Origin: Bacteroidia bacterium
GTDB taxonomy: Bacteria; Bacteroidota; Bacteroidia; Bacteroidales; Azobacteroidaceae
NCBI GenBank assembly: GCA_026000155.1
Contig: BNYG01000002.1
Span: forward strand, 74,084 to 138,083
Reading direction: 5' to 3'
DNA: 64,000 nt
Below are positions 56,953-64,000 of this stretch, piece by piece (the first letter of the stretch is position 1; each line of letters begins with the position of its first letter). Both the position numbers and the translations under genes were made by a program. The notes beneath the pieces are model-generated. The model had not been told where the DNA came from. It saw only the letters and a program-made list of their open reading frames with translations, and made no database searches.

Positions 56953-57690
56953 TTATTTTTTTGCGTTAATAATCAATTTTTCCAAAAACCGAATTTGGTC
57001 TGCAAAGTAACGATTTTTTTCCGGATAAATCAAGTTTAATTGGCGGATAATTTCCAATGCCTTCTCATATTTTTTCTGTTTGATGTAAATCTTGGCTAAT
57101 GTTTCCGAAAAAAAGCTCCCTTCTTCCACCGTATCCAAATCGGGGAACGGATTTTCTTTCGAAATATCCGGATCTTTCAGCACGATTCGAACCGGCGCTT
57201 TTTCATCTTCCTCCAAAAATTTATCAATTGTTTCCTGGTGTTGCAACATTGCCGGTTGGGTTTTCGAATCTTCTGCTTTTTCCGAAAGCAAATAAGCAAC
57301 ATAATCCGTCGAAACCATTTCCGGATGGATTGTTTTCCTTTCGTTCTTTTTTTCTTTTTCTCCCCTTTCCGCAAGGAAAAAATCAATCAAGTCAAACGAG
57401 GATTCAAGCGCTGCCTCCTCTTTCCTTTCCAATTTTTCAATCATTTCCGGAGGAAAAGATTTATCTTCTATCAAATAAAACAATTTTCTCCTGTCAACCG
57501 ACTGACAAGCGGTTTTCCTCAGTTCCGCATTGAAACGGCTGTCTTTGTTCGCCCGCAGATTCAAGGTATAAAGCAGTTGCGCCGTTTGGAAATACGGATA
57601 TTCCTCCAACAGATTCTGCAAATCCGTTAAAGTGGCGCTGTCATAAGGAATTTCTCCCTTCATCAAACCGATAATTTCTTCCGCTCGCAT
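56953..57690 (-). CDS. Tetratricopeptide-repeat protein of the lptE-secG cluster
   Basis: A 245-residue soluble protein with no signal peptide. The N-terminal 80 residues are helical (LQNLLEEYPYFQTAQLLYTL) and the C-terminal part contains one clear TPR (SETLAKIYIKQKKYEKALEI followed by IRQLNLIYPEKNRYFADQI). The middle is acidic and variable. A gene of this type sits between lptE and secG in many Bacteroidales, so the cluster is conserved even though the protein's role is not known; envelope assembly or secretion is a reasonable guess. Gaps to its neighbours are 6 and 9 bp. Confidence 0.75.
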   Translation of the reverse strand: MRAEEIIGLMKGEIPYDSATLTDLQNLLEEYPYFQTAQLLYTLNLRANKDSRFNAELRKTACQSVDRRKLFYLIEDKSFPPEMIEKLERKEEAALESSFDLIDFFLAERGEKEKKNERKTIHPEMVSTDYVAYLLSEKAEDSKTQPAMLQHQETIDKFLEEDEKAPVRIVLKDPDISKENPFPDLDTVEEGSFFSETLAKIYIKQKKYEKALEIIRQLNLIYPEKNRYFADQIRFLEKLIINAKK

Positions 57691-57696
57691 CTTAAT

Positions 57697-58218
57697 TTAC
57701 CAGTTGGCAACCGTAGCATTATAAATCTGATCGATCAATTCATCGACTATCTCACGGATCAGTGCATCTTGCACTTCATCAATAGACCTGGCGGCATCAA
57801 ATTCCCGGGAAGCCGAAAAACTTTGATCCACATCGCTGTTCAACTCTTTATGATTGGTATATTTGACTCGTACCGTAATCGTCAATCGCGTCCGGGAAGC
57901 GTAGGCATCTTCTTTGACCGCCATCCCTTGCACATCGTAACCGGTAATTTCGCCTTCTATCTCAATATCTCCATTGTTTGATACCGGAACCAAACGGGTT
58001 TGTTCAATATAACGGCTCCGCAAGGCCTGATCAAAAGCCTGCGAAAGAGGCGGATAAACCAAGGGCGCCCGGTTGGGAAAGTCCTGAATGGTAATCGTTT
58101 TTACAATATCATAATTCAATTTACCTCCCTGAAAAGAATAAGAGACAGAGCATGCCTGCAAAAAAATGAGCAAAAAGACAACTCCTGTCATGACAGGAGT
58201 ATTTTTATTCCAATCCAT
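57697..58218 (-). CDS. LptE-family lipoprotein (LPS assembly)
   Basis: A 173-residue outer-membrane lipoprotein. The start at 58218 gives MDWNKNTPVMTGVVFLLIFL and the lipobox LQAC; an alternative ATG at 58191 would give the tighter signal MTGVVFLLIFLQAC. The mature part starts SVSYSFQGGKLNYDIVKTIT, with VYPPLSQAFDQALRSRYIEQ and TRLVPVSNNGDIEIEGEITG, the pattern of the DUF4136/LptE-like family. LptE plugs and supports the LptD channel that inserts lipopolysaccharide. It overlaps the end of the sigma-54 activator gene by 14 bp (start 58218) and is followed by the TPR gene six bases later. Confidence 0.85.
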   Translation of the reverse strand: MDWNKNTPVMTGVVFLLIFLQACSVSYSFQGGKLNYDIVKTITIQDFPNRAPLVYPPLSQAFDQALRSRYIEQTRLVPVSNNGDIEIEGEITGYDVQGMAVKEDAYASRTRLTITVRVKYTNHKELNSDVDQSFSASREFDAARSIDEVQDALIREIVDELIDQIYNATVANW

Positions 58219-59443
58219 ATTCTTTAATTTTACGGTACAGCGTACGTTCCGATATTTGCAAATCCCGGGCGGCATTCCGCCGTTTCCCATGATGACGTTC
58301 CAATGCATTTGTAATCATGTCCTTTTCCACTTCTTCCAACGAGATGGGCCGGTCGGGTTCTTTTGGAACCGGATTGTTTTCTTGCGGCGCCGCCACCTTT
58401 TCATTTTCCAGCCGGTCCGGTTCTTCCGAAACTTCATCGGCATATTGGGCCGGTTCATCCGAAAGCAAGTTGCTGAATGCCGGAGCATAATTCTTCATCA
58501 AGGGATAGGAAGACGTTTCTGCCGAAACTAATTTCTTCAGCTCGTTGATATCCCTTCGCATATCAAACAAAATCTGATACAAAATTTCCCGTTCATTGGA
58601 AAACGATTTCGCATCGAATCCCGAAGAAATAACCGCGGGCAATTGTTCCAAATCCGGAGTCGAAAAATAGGTTTTCAACCGGTCGGCATTGATTTCCCTG
58701 TCTTGCTCAAAGATAGACATTCTTTCGGTAATATTCTTCAATTCCCGGATATTTCCGGGCCAACGGTACTTTGCCAGGATGGCTTTGGCATCTTCCGTCA
58801 AATGAACGGCCGGCATCCGGTATTTTTCAGCAAAATCACCGGCAAATTTCCGGAACAACAGATAAATATCTTCTTTCCGTTCCCGGAGCGGTGGAATATT
58901 GATGGGCACCGTATTTAAACGGAAATACAAGTCTTCCCTGAATTTTCCGTTCCGGATCGCTTTCAATAAATCGACATTGGTGGCAGCCACAATCCGGACA
59001 TCGGTTTTCTGCACTTTGGAAGAACCGACTTTGATAAATTCGCCGTATTCCAGCACACGCAACAGGCGGGCTTGCGTGGCGATAGGCAATTCGCCTACTT
59101 CATCCAAAAAAATAGTCCCTTTGTCGGCGACTTCAAAATAGCCTTTCCTCTCGGCCAAAGCACCTGTAAACGAACCTTTTTCGTGACCGAATAATTCGGA
59201 GTCAATCGTTCCTTCGGGAATAGCGCCACAATTGACCGCAATGTAAGGGCCATGTTTCCGCGCACTGTTCTGATGAATAATTTGCGGAAAAACTTCCTTC
59301 CCCACTCCGCTTTCCCCGATAATCAAGACCGTTAAATCGGTGGGAGCAATCAATAAAGCCTTCTCTATTTCCCGGTTAAGCAAAAGACTGTTGCCGATAA
59401 TCCCAAACCGCTGTTTTACTTGTTGTATGTCTGCTGCCGTCAT
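58205..59443 (-). CDS. Sigma-54-dependent activator with Fis-type helix-turn-helix
   Basis: A 412-residue enhancer-binding protein without a receiver domain. The AAA+ domain fills residues 10-250: Walker A IGESGVGKEVFPQII, sigma-54 contact loop EKGSFTGALAERKGYF, Walker B KGTIFLDEVGELP, and the Arg-finger stretch FREDLYFRLNTVPI. A linker rich in acidic residues (about 290-370) leads to a Fis-type helix-turn-helix, RNAARDLQISERTLYRKIKE. With no input domain, it is probably active whenever present, or controlled by a partner. It starts with a four-base overlap with thrA (ATGA), and in Bacteroidales it is linked to lptE, so envelope-related targets are likely. Confidence 0.88.
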   Translation of the reverse strand: MTAADIQQVKQRFGIIGNSLLLNREIEKALLIAPTDLTVLIIGESGVGKEVFPQIIHQNSARKHGPYIAVNCGAIPEGTIDSELFGHEKGSFTGALAERKGYFEVADKGTIFLDEVGELPIATQARLLRVLEYGEFIKVGSSKVQKTDVRIVAATNVDLLKAIRNGKFREDLYFRLNTVPINIPPLRERKEDIYLLFRKFAGDFAEKYRMPAVHLTEDAKAILAKYRWPGNIRELKNITERMSIFEQDREINADRLKTYFSTPDLEQLPAVISSGFDAKSFSNEREILYQILFDMRRDINELKKLVSAETSSYPLMKNYAPAFSNLLSDEPAQYADEVSEEPDRLENEKVAAPQENNPVPKEPDRPISLEEVEKDMITNALERHHGKRRNAARDLQISERTLYRKIKEYGLE

Positions 59444-61878
59444 CTTATATTTGCAATGCTGATAATATCCGAAAAGACACCTGCTGCCGTTACGGCCGCC
59501 CCGGCGCCATATCCTTTGATAATCATCGGATATTCGTTGTATCTTTCAGTCGTTATCATAATAATATTGTTGCTGCCTTCCAGTTCATAAAACGGATGGC
59601 TGTGATCCACTTCCTGTAAGCCTACCGAACATTTTCCCTTGTCCATTTCCGCTACGAAACGGTATTTTTTCCCTTCGGCTTCCAATTTTTTACGTTTTTC
59701 TTCAAAACCGGCATCCAATTCCGGGATTTCTGCCCAGAAATCGTCCAGAGATCCTTGAAAATATTTGTCGGGGATGAATGAATGCTTCACCACATCTTCC
59801 TGGTTGATGGCATAACCGGCTTCCCGTGAGAGGATAACCAATTTCCGAATCACATCCGTTCCGCTTAAATCAATCCGCGGATCCGGCTCTGCAAATCCGG
59901 ATTCTTTCGCCAGCTTAATCGCTTGGCTCAATGGGATTTCCGCACTGATCGTATTGAAAATAAAATTCAATGTTCCTGTCAAAACCGCCTGCAATTTCAA
60001 TATCTTGTCGCCACTGTGCGTCAGCGCATTCATCGTATTGATAATCGGCAAACCGGCGCCGACATTGGTTTCAAAAAGATATTTCACACCGGTTTTACGA
60101 GCGGTTTCTTTCAGATTATGATAATTTTCGAACGATCCCGATGCCGCTATTTTATTGGCGGTAACCACCGATATGTTGTGCGAAAGAAAATCCTCGTACA
60201 ATCCGGCAATCGCTGCACTTGCCGTACAATCAACAAATACCGAGTTGAAAATGTTCATTTTCAGGATTTCTTCGCTCAGATATTCCGGCGAACTGTCCGT
60301 TCCTTTTTCTTTCAATTCCTGAATACAGGTCTCCGGATTCAATCCTTCGCGGCGAAGCAGGAGTTTTTTGGAATTGGCAACACCTACCACCGTCACTTTC
60401 AGTCCGTTTTGTTCCATCAAGGTCTTTTGCTGCTGACTGATTTGTTTCAACAGATGACCGCCCACCGTTCCGATACCGGTCAGGAAAATATTCAGCACCT
60501 GGTATTCGGACAGGAAAAACGAATCGTGAATCGAGTTCAGCGCTTTGCGAAGATATTCCCGTTGGATAACAAACGAAATATTGGTTTCGCTGGCGCCTTG
60601 TGCACAAGCAATCACGCTGATACCGCTACGACCCAAGGTTCCAAACAGTTTTCCGGCAATACCGGGCGTCCGTTTCATATTTTCGCCGACAATAGCCACC
60701 GTTGCCAACTCTTTTTCGGCGACAATATCGTGTATTTCCCCCTGGTTCAATTCCAATTGAAATTCTTTCCGCAACACTTCCACCGCCAAATCGGCGTAGG
60801 CATTGCGTACGGCAAAAGAAGTCGTATTTTCAGACGAAGCCTGCGACACCATAAATACGCTGATGCCGGCTTCGGAAAGCGCTTTGAAAATCCGGTAGTT
60901 CACACCGATGACGCCCACCATACCCAATCCGCGAACGGTGATCAGACTGGTATCGTCGATAGAAGAAATGCCTTTGATGGACTTTCCGGTCTTACGTTGC
61001 CGGTCTCTCGTAATGTAGGTCCCCGGCGCTTCCGGATTGAAGGTATTTTTAATTAAAATCGGGATATTTAAATGGTAGGCCGGATAAATAGTCGGCGGAT
61101 AAATCACTTTGGCGCCGAAATTGCTCAACTCCATGGCCTCTACATAACTGAGTTCTTCAATCACATAAGCCGTGCTGATGACACGCGGGTCGGCAGTCAT
61201 AAATCCATCGACATCCGTCCATATTTCCAGAATATGCGCTTTCAAAGCGGCGGCTAAAATAGAAGCCGTGTAATCCGAACCGCCCCGTCCCAGATTGGTG
61301 GTATCGCCGGTGACTTTGTCGCTGGCAATAAAACCGGGAACGATGGCTATTTTCGGCCAATCGACAAATGTTTCTGCAATCAGTTGATTGGTCGATTCAA
61401 AATCAACGATGTGTTTGGTGAATTGTTTTTTCGTTTTAATAAAACGCCGGGCATCGAACCGGCGAGCATCCGTGAAAAGATTCGCGACAATCAAAGAACT
61501 TAAGCGTTCACCATAACTAACGATGGTATCGGCAATTTTCTGTGATAAATCCTTGACCAAAAACAAACCCCGGAGAATATTTCCCAATTCGTCTAAAAGA
61601 GCAGAAACCGGCTTCAACAATTCGTCCCGGTTTTCGGAATCCGTTGTCGTGCCGAGCGCCATTTCAATATGCCGGGCAACCAATTCCTTGTACTCTTTTT
61701 CGTAAGCCTCATCTCCTTGGGCAGCCAATTTCGATGTATGCAACAATTGGTCGGTCACTCCGCCCAAAGCGGAAACAACGACTACGACCGGTTCTTCCAC
61801 CGATTCAATAATTTTCTTGACTTTTAAAATACTTTCTACGGATCCTACGGACGATCCGCCAAATTTCATTACTTTCAT
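59440..61878 (-). CDS. thrA: Bifunctional aspartokinase / homoserine dehydrogenase
   Basis: An 812-residue fusion enzyme for the threonine/methionine branch. The aspartokinase part (1-290) begins MKVMKFGGSSVGSVESILKV and has LGRGGSDYTASILAAALKA; two ACT-like regulatory segments follow (about 310-455), where threonine feedback would bind (GLGMVGVIGVNYRIFKALSE, VGENMKRTPGIAGKLFGTLG). The homoserine dehydrogenase part (465-812) starts NIFLTGIGTVGGHLLKQI (NAD(P) site) and has FETNVGAGLPIINTMNALTH and the catalytic Lys segment GFAEPDPRIDLSGTDVIRK. Length matches ThrA/MetL. It overlaps the DUF3467 gene (4 bp) and the sigma-54 gene (4 bp). Confidence 0.95.
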   Translation of the reverse strand: MKVMKFGGSSVGSVESILKVKKIIESVEEPVVVVVSALGGVTDQLLHTSKLAAQGDEAYEKEYKELVARHIEMALGTTTDSENRDELLKPVSALLDELGNILRGLFLVKDLSQKIADTIVSYGERLSSLIVANLFTDARRFDARRFIKTKKQFTKHIVDFESTNQLIAETFVDWPKIAIVPGFIASDKVTGDTTNLGRGGSDYTASILAAALKAHILEIWTDVDGFMTADPRVISTAYVIEELSYVEAMELSNFGAKVIYPPTIYPAYHLNIPILIKNTFNPEAPGTYITRDRQRKTGKSIKGISSIDDTSLITVRGLGMVGVIGVNYRIFKALSEAGISVFMVSQASSENTTSFAVRNAYADLAVEVLRKEFQLELNQGEIHDIVAEKELATVAIVGENMKRTPGIAGKLFGTLGRSGISVIACAQGASETNISFVIQREYLRKALNSIHDSFFLSEYQVLNIFLTGIGTVGGHLLKQISQQQKTLMEQNGLKVTVVGVANSKKLLLRREGLNPETCIQELKEKGTDSSPEYLSEEILKMNIFNSVFVDCTASAAIAGLYEDFLSHNISVVTANKIAASGSFENYHNLKETARKTGVKYLFETNVGAGLPIINTMNALTHSGDKILKLQAVLTGTLNFIFNTISAEIPLSQAIKLAKESGFAEPDPRIDLSGTDVIRKLVILSREAGYAINQEDVVKHSFIPDKYFQGSLDDFWAEIPELDAGFEEKRKKLEAEGKKYRFVAEMDKGKCSVGLQEVDHSHPFYELEGSNNIIMITTERYNEYPMIIKGYGAGAAVTAAGVFSDIISIANIR

Positions 61879-62180
61879 GCTTGTCCGATTGGTCCTACGA
61901 TGGGCGGATTAAATCCGGGTTGATGTAATTGTATTTCTCCATTCTGCGATTCGTATTTTTTAACGTTATCTATTAACGCATGCATCAAGCGTTTAGCATG
62001 TTCCGGAGTAAGAACGATACGCGATTTCACCTTTGCTTTGGGACTTCCCGGCAATAAGCTGACAAAGTCAATTACAAACTCGGAAGACGAATGGGCAATC
62101 ACGGCTAAATTAGAATACACACCTTGAGCGACATCGTCCGTCAACTCAATTTGGATATTGTTTTGTTGTTGTTTATCCAT
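61875..62180 (-). CDS. DUF3467 protein
   Basis: A 101-residue small protein, first gene of the six-gene operon. It reads IQIELTDDVAQGVYSNLAVI, AHSSSEFVIDFVSLLPGSPK, AKVKSRIVLTPEHAKRLMHA, LIDNVKKYESQNGEIQLHQP: a compact beta sheet and one C-terminal helix, which is DUF3467. The function is unknown. In many relatives it lies next to RNA polymerase genes; here it precedes thrA with an overlap of four bases. Its promoter box at 62221-62228 shares 22 bases exactly with the vapBC promoter at 62954-62975. Confidence 0.82.
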   Translation of the reverse strand: MDKQQQNNIQIELTDDVAQGVYSNLAVIAHSSSEFVIDFVSLLPGSPKAKVKSRIVLTPEHAKRLMHALIDNVKKYESQNGEIQLHQPGFNPPIVGPIGQA

Positions 62181-62220
62181 TGTTTAATTTTTTTCTGACA
62201 AGCTGTCATGTTTGAAGACA

Positions 62221-62228
62221 CAAAAATA
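62221..62228 (-). promoter_or_regulatory. -7 box of the DUF3467-thrA-secG operon
   Basis: Minus-strand TATTTTTG, 41 bp before the start at 62180. The 22 bases at 62220-62241 are identical to those at 62954-62975. Confidence 0.6.
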
Positions 62229-62291
62229 GTGATAATTATTTGAAAACTACCAATGCAAGGCGAGAAAACGTAATAGAAAATAAATTAAATG

Positions 62292-62684
62292 TTACAAAGT
62301 AATTAGATTTAATTTTTCAATTCTTTCAAAGTGTTTTCGATTTAATGTCGCAAGATGCAAATTATTTTTAATTACAGTTCCTGCAATTAAAATGTCTGGA
62401 ACTTCAATCAGTTTGTTTTTTAACTTCAATTGTTTATATATGGCAACAGATTGCTTAACAGCTTCCGTATCAAATGGAAGAACAGTTATTCTCATGAAAA
62501 ATTTATCCCAAAATTCATTTTGATCATCCGAATTACCAATATATAATTCATATTCTGTGATCGCAGAAACCGCAAATACAGAATAGTGTTCCGTCAATTT
62601 ATAAAATAATGTTTTTGATTTATCTTTTTTCCTATAATAATCAATCAGAACCGATGTATCCAAACAAATTATTTTATTCTCCAT
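62292..62684 (-). CDS. vapC: VapC-type PIN-domain ribonuclease toxin
   Basis: A 130-residue PIN protein. The four acidic metal ligands are visible: Asp in ICLDTSVLIDYY (about residue 8), Glu in SAITEYELYIG (about 45), Asp in VPDILIAGTVI (about 97), and the final D/E region around TLNRKHFERIE. Such enzymes cut RNA. It overlaps the antitoxin gene by 16 bp and is second in the pair, the usual VapBC order. The end has VKQSVAIYKQLKLKNKLIEV before the third ligand, as in the family. Confidence 0.88.
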   Translation of the reverse strand: MENKIICLDTSVLIDYYRKKDKSKTLFYKLTEHYSVFAVSAITEYELYIGNSDDQNEFWDKFFMRITVLPFDTEAVKQSVAIYKQLKLKNKLIEVPDILIAGTVIKNNLHLATLNRKHFERIEKLNLITL

Positions 62685-62905
62685 ACGTCGAAGTGGTTTC
62701 GATTTTCTTTAAAATTCTGATATTGCTCTTCAGACATTATAGGACCTGAAAGAAGAAATTGTTGAAATTCAGAAATTTCCGTTTGCGCTTTTTTCTGGAT
62801 GTAATCCTGTGTAAATTCCTTTGTTATTTTTTCAATCTGATTTGCCGGCAATTGGCTAATAAGATTTACAATCTGTTTATATCCTAAGTCAACTACTAAT
62901 TCCAT
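62669..62905 (-). CDS. VapB-type antitoxin partner
   Basis: A 78-residue protein, MELVVDLGYKQIVNLISQLP, ANQIEKITKEFTQDYIQKKA, QTEISEFQQFLLSGPIMSEE, QYQNFKENRNHFDVWRIK. The first 30 residues resemble small coiled antitoxins of the DUF2281/VapB-like group and the rest is the toxin-binding arm ending in FDVWRIK. It overlaps vapC by 16 bp. No clear ribbon-helix-helix or AbrB motif is seen, so how it binds DNA is uncertain. Confidence 0.7.
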   Translation of the reverse strand: MELVVDLGYKQIVNLISQLPANQIEKITKEFTQDYIQKKAQTEISEFQQFLLSGPIMSEEQYQNFKENRNHFDVWRIK

Positions 62906-62954
62906 AATGAACCTTTCTATTAATATTAATTCTTCTTAGAGCCATTTATAAATA

Positions 62955-62962
62955 CAAAAATA
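62955..62962 (-). promoter_or_regulatory. -7 box of the vapBC pair
   Basis: Minus-strand TATTTTTG, 50 bp before the start at 62905, inside a 22-bp block shared exactly with the promoter of the DUF3467 operon. Confidence 0.6.
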
Positions 62963-63076
62963 GTGATAATTATTTATTGATTTCTCTTTTTTGTGTTGTT
63001 GTCGCCATCGTTAAAAATTTTAATCCAATGCAAATATAATCAAGAAAAGCGATAAAACAAAAAATTCCTCTCTCTT

Positions 63077-63109
63077 TCTGTCATTGCGGGCTTGACCCGC
63101 AATGACAGA
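63077..63109. repeat. Inverted repeat, TGTCATTGCGGG family, short form
   Basis: TCTGTCATTGCGGG, CTTGA, CCCGCAATGACAGA: a perfect 14-bp stem. It corresponds to one arm-pair of the longer elements at 51695-51787 and 63907-63997 and lies just after the sdhB stop codon, where it may also stabilise the mRNA end. Confidence 0.8.
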
Positions 63110-63122
63110 GGAAAGGGGGCAC

Positions 63123-63878
63123 TTAGTCGCTAAACTTAGCCACCAAAAACTGCCGGTTCAACCGGGCAATATTACTGATGGAAACGCCTTTCGGACATTC
63201 CATTTCGCAAGCCTGTGTGTTGGTACAGTTACCGAAGCCCAATTCGTCCATTTTAGCTACCATGGCTTTGGCGCGCGCTTTGGCTTCTACTTTCCCTTGC
63301 GGCAACAAAGCCAATTGGCTCACTTTTGCCGAAACGAACAGCATCGCCGAACCGTTTTTACAAGCAGCGACGCAAGCCCCGCAACCGATACAGGATGCCG
63401 CATCCATTGCTTCGTCGGCATCTAATTTAGAGATGGGTATCGCATTGGCATCGGGAACGCCTCCGGTATTGACCGAGGTATAGCCGCCTGCCTGAATGAT
63501 TTTATCAAACGCTTGCCTGTCCACCATCAAATCGCGGATAACCGGGAAGGCTGCCGAACGCCAGGGTTCGACCGTAATGGTTTCGCCATCTTTGAAATGG
63601 CGCATGTGGAGCTGGCAAGTCGTAATCAAATTATCGGGTCCGTGCGGATGACCGTTAATATATAAGGAGCACATGCCGCAAATACCTTCGCGGCAATCGT
63701 TGTCGAACGCCACCGGCTCTTTGCCTTCACTGATTAATCTTTCGTTCAGGATATCCAACATTTCCAGAAACGATGTACCGCCGGAAATGGCATCCAAATG
63801 ATAGGTTTCAAAAATCCCTTTTGCCTTTGGCCCTTTTTGGCGCCAAACTTTTACATTAATATTAATATCTTTATCCAT
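63123..63878 (-). CDS. sdhB: Succinate dehydrogenase / fumarate reductase iron-sulfur subunit
   Basis: A 251-residue electron-transfer subunit of complex II. The N-terminal plant-type 2Fe-2S domain has [20 protein letters not shown] with a later Cys in [12 protein letters not shown]; the C-terminal part binds 4Fe-4S and 3Fe-4S centres through [17 protein letters not shown] (about residues 150-166) and [15 protein letters not shown] (about 205-220). The size and sequence style match the Bacteroidetes fumarate reductase/succinate dehydrogenase FrdB. The flavoprotein and membrane subunits (sdhA, sdhC) must lie upstream, beyond the right edge of the window. A repeat element at 63907-63997 sits in the gap where the flavoprotein gene's end is expected. 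Confidence 0.92.
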   Translation of the reverse strand: MDKDININVKVWRQKGPKAKGIFETYHLDAISGGTSFLEMLDILNERLISEGKEPVAFDNDCREGICGMCSLYINGHPHGPDNLITTCQLHMRHFKDGETITVEPWRSAAFPVIRDLMVDRQAFDKIIQAGGYTSVNTGGVPDANAIPISKLDADEAMDAASCIGCGACVAACKNGSAMLFVSAKVSQLALLPQGKVEAKARAKAMVAKMDELGFGNCTNTQACEMECPKGVSISNIARLNRQFLVAKFSD

Positions 63879-63906
63879 GAGTTTAATATGTTATTATATT
63901 GATACT

Positions 63907-63997
63907 TGTCATTGCGGGCTTGACCCGCAATCCCCTGCTAATCGTTAAACACTTATTAACGGACATCATGGGGTGGCGGGTCAAGCCCGCCATGACA
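63907..63997. repeat. Inverted repeat, TGTCATTGCGGG family, long form (near window edge)
   Basis: Left arm TGTCATTGCGGGCTTGACCC; right arm GGCGGGTCAAGCCCGCCATGACA with changes. The centre repeats GTTAAACACTTATTAACG of the copy at 51695-51787, including GGGGATTGCGG-like ends. It lies upstream of sdhB. Confidence 0.75.
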
Positions 63998-64000
63998 GAA

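Noticed and set aside
60230..60607. Long frames antisense to thrA, and similar frames over the RND pump and AAA genes.
   Set aside because: All are overlapped by well-supported enzymes on the other strand and have low-complexity, Arg-rich composition typical of shadows.
1..64000. tRNA, rRNA or tmRNA genes.
   Set aside because: I looked in intergenic regions for cloverleaf ends and rRNA-like stretches and saw none; a short tRNA could still be missed by eye.

Overview
The window reads as a chromosome segment of a Bacteroidetes bacterium, most likely order Bacteroidales. The support is: house-keeping promoters of the TAnnTTTG (-7) type in front of many genes, few Shine-Dalgarno sequences, giant surface proteins ending in type IX secretion (T9SS) sorting tails, a 306-residue phosphoglycerate dehydrogenase, a RagB-free but TolC/RND-rich gene set, DUF6722 and DUF3467 genes, and a fused aspartokinase/homoserine dehydrogenase. 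I saw no rRNA, tRNA, CRISPR array or intact transposase. The species cannot be named from the sequence alone.

Layout. 1-5.5 kb: queD end, queE, ribonuclease Z, a secreted Lys-rich peptide, a membrane ferredoxin, an orphan AbiEi-like regulator, an ECF sigma operon, then a scarred stretch with a transposase remnant and a well-folded, terminator-ended RNA candidate. 5.6-11.5 kb: a P-loop ATPase/nuclease gene bracketed by palindromic repeats, a head-GIN protein with an MBL hydrolase, rfbD, and a second ATPase/nuclease. 11.7-30.7 kb: a three-gene surface operon encoding 1,831- and 3,991-residue T9SS cargo proteins and an OmpA-type outer-membrane protein; the 3,991-residue protein carries 14 tandem units of about 196 residues. 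30.7-34.4 kb: a graveyard of gene tails (WYL regulator, DUF3990, MutS2-like) around a BlaI/BlaR1-type pair with three phased operators, and a zeta-type kinase gene overlapping a 50-residue partner. 34.6-40.5 kb: prfC, an ATPase gene with a triple start/stop repeat leader, a PIF1-like helicase and an MFS transporter.

40.6-46.9 kb: an RND efflux operon (adaptor, pump, TolC) interrupted by a GNAT-like gene plus two tiny paralogous genes. 47.1-54.7 kb: a sigma-54-type response regulator without a DNA-binding domain, overlapping a hybrid histidine kinase, then a serA-like gene; a nucleoside permease and alkaline phosphatase that could work together in nucleotide salvage. 54.8-62.2 kb: small membrane proteins, a DEAD-box helicase with a structured leader, and a six-gene operon (DUF3467, thrA, sigma-54 activator, LptE, TPR protein, secG) running from one promoter to one strong terminator. 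62.3-64 kb: a VapBC module and the iron-sulfur subunit of succinate dehydrogenase, set between two copies of an inverted repeat.

The most unusual candidates for an undescribed system are the GNAT plus twin micro-ORF cassette inside the efflux operon, the zeta-kinase/50-residue-partner family with its dispersed tails, the bistable RNA near 4.9-5.0 kb, and the tandem ATG-TAA leader at 36.25 kb. All functional statements are from motif recognition by eye; no database search was run.
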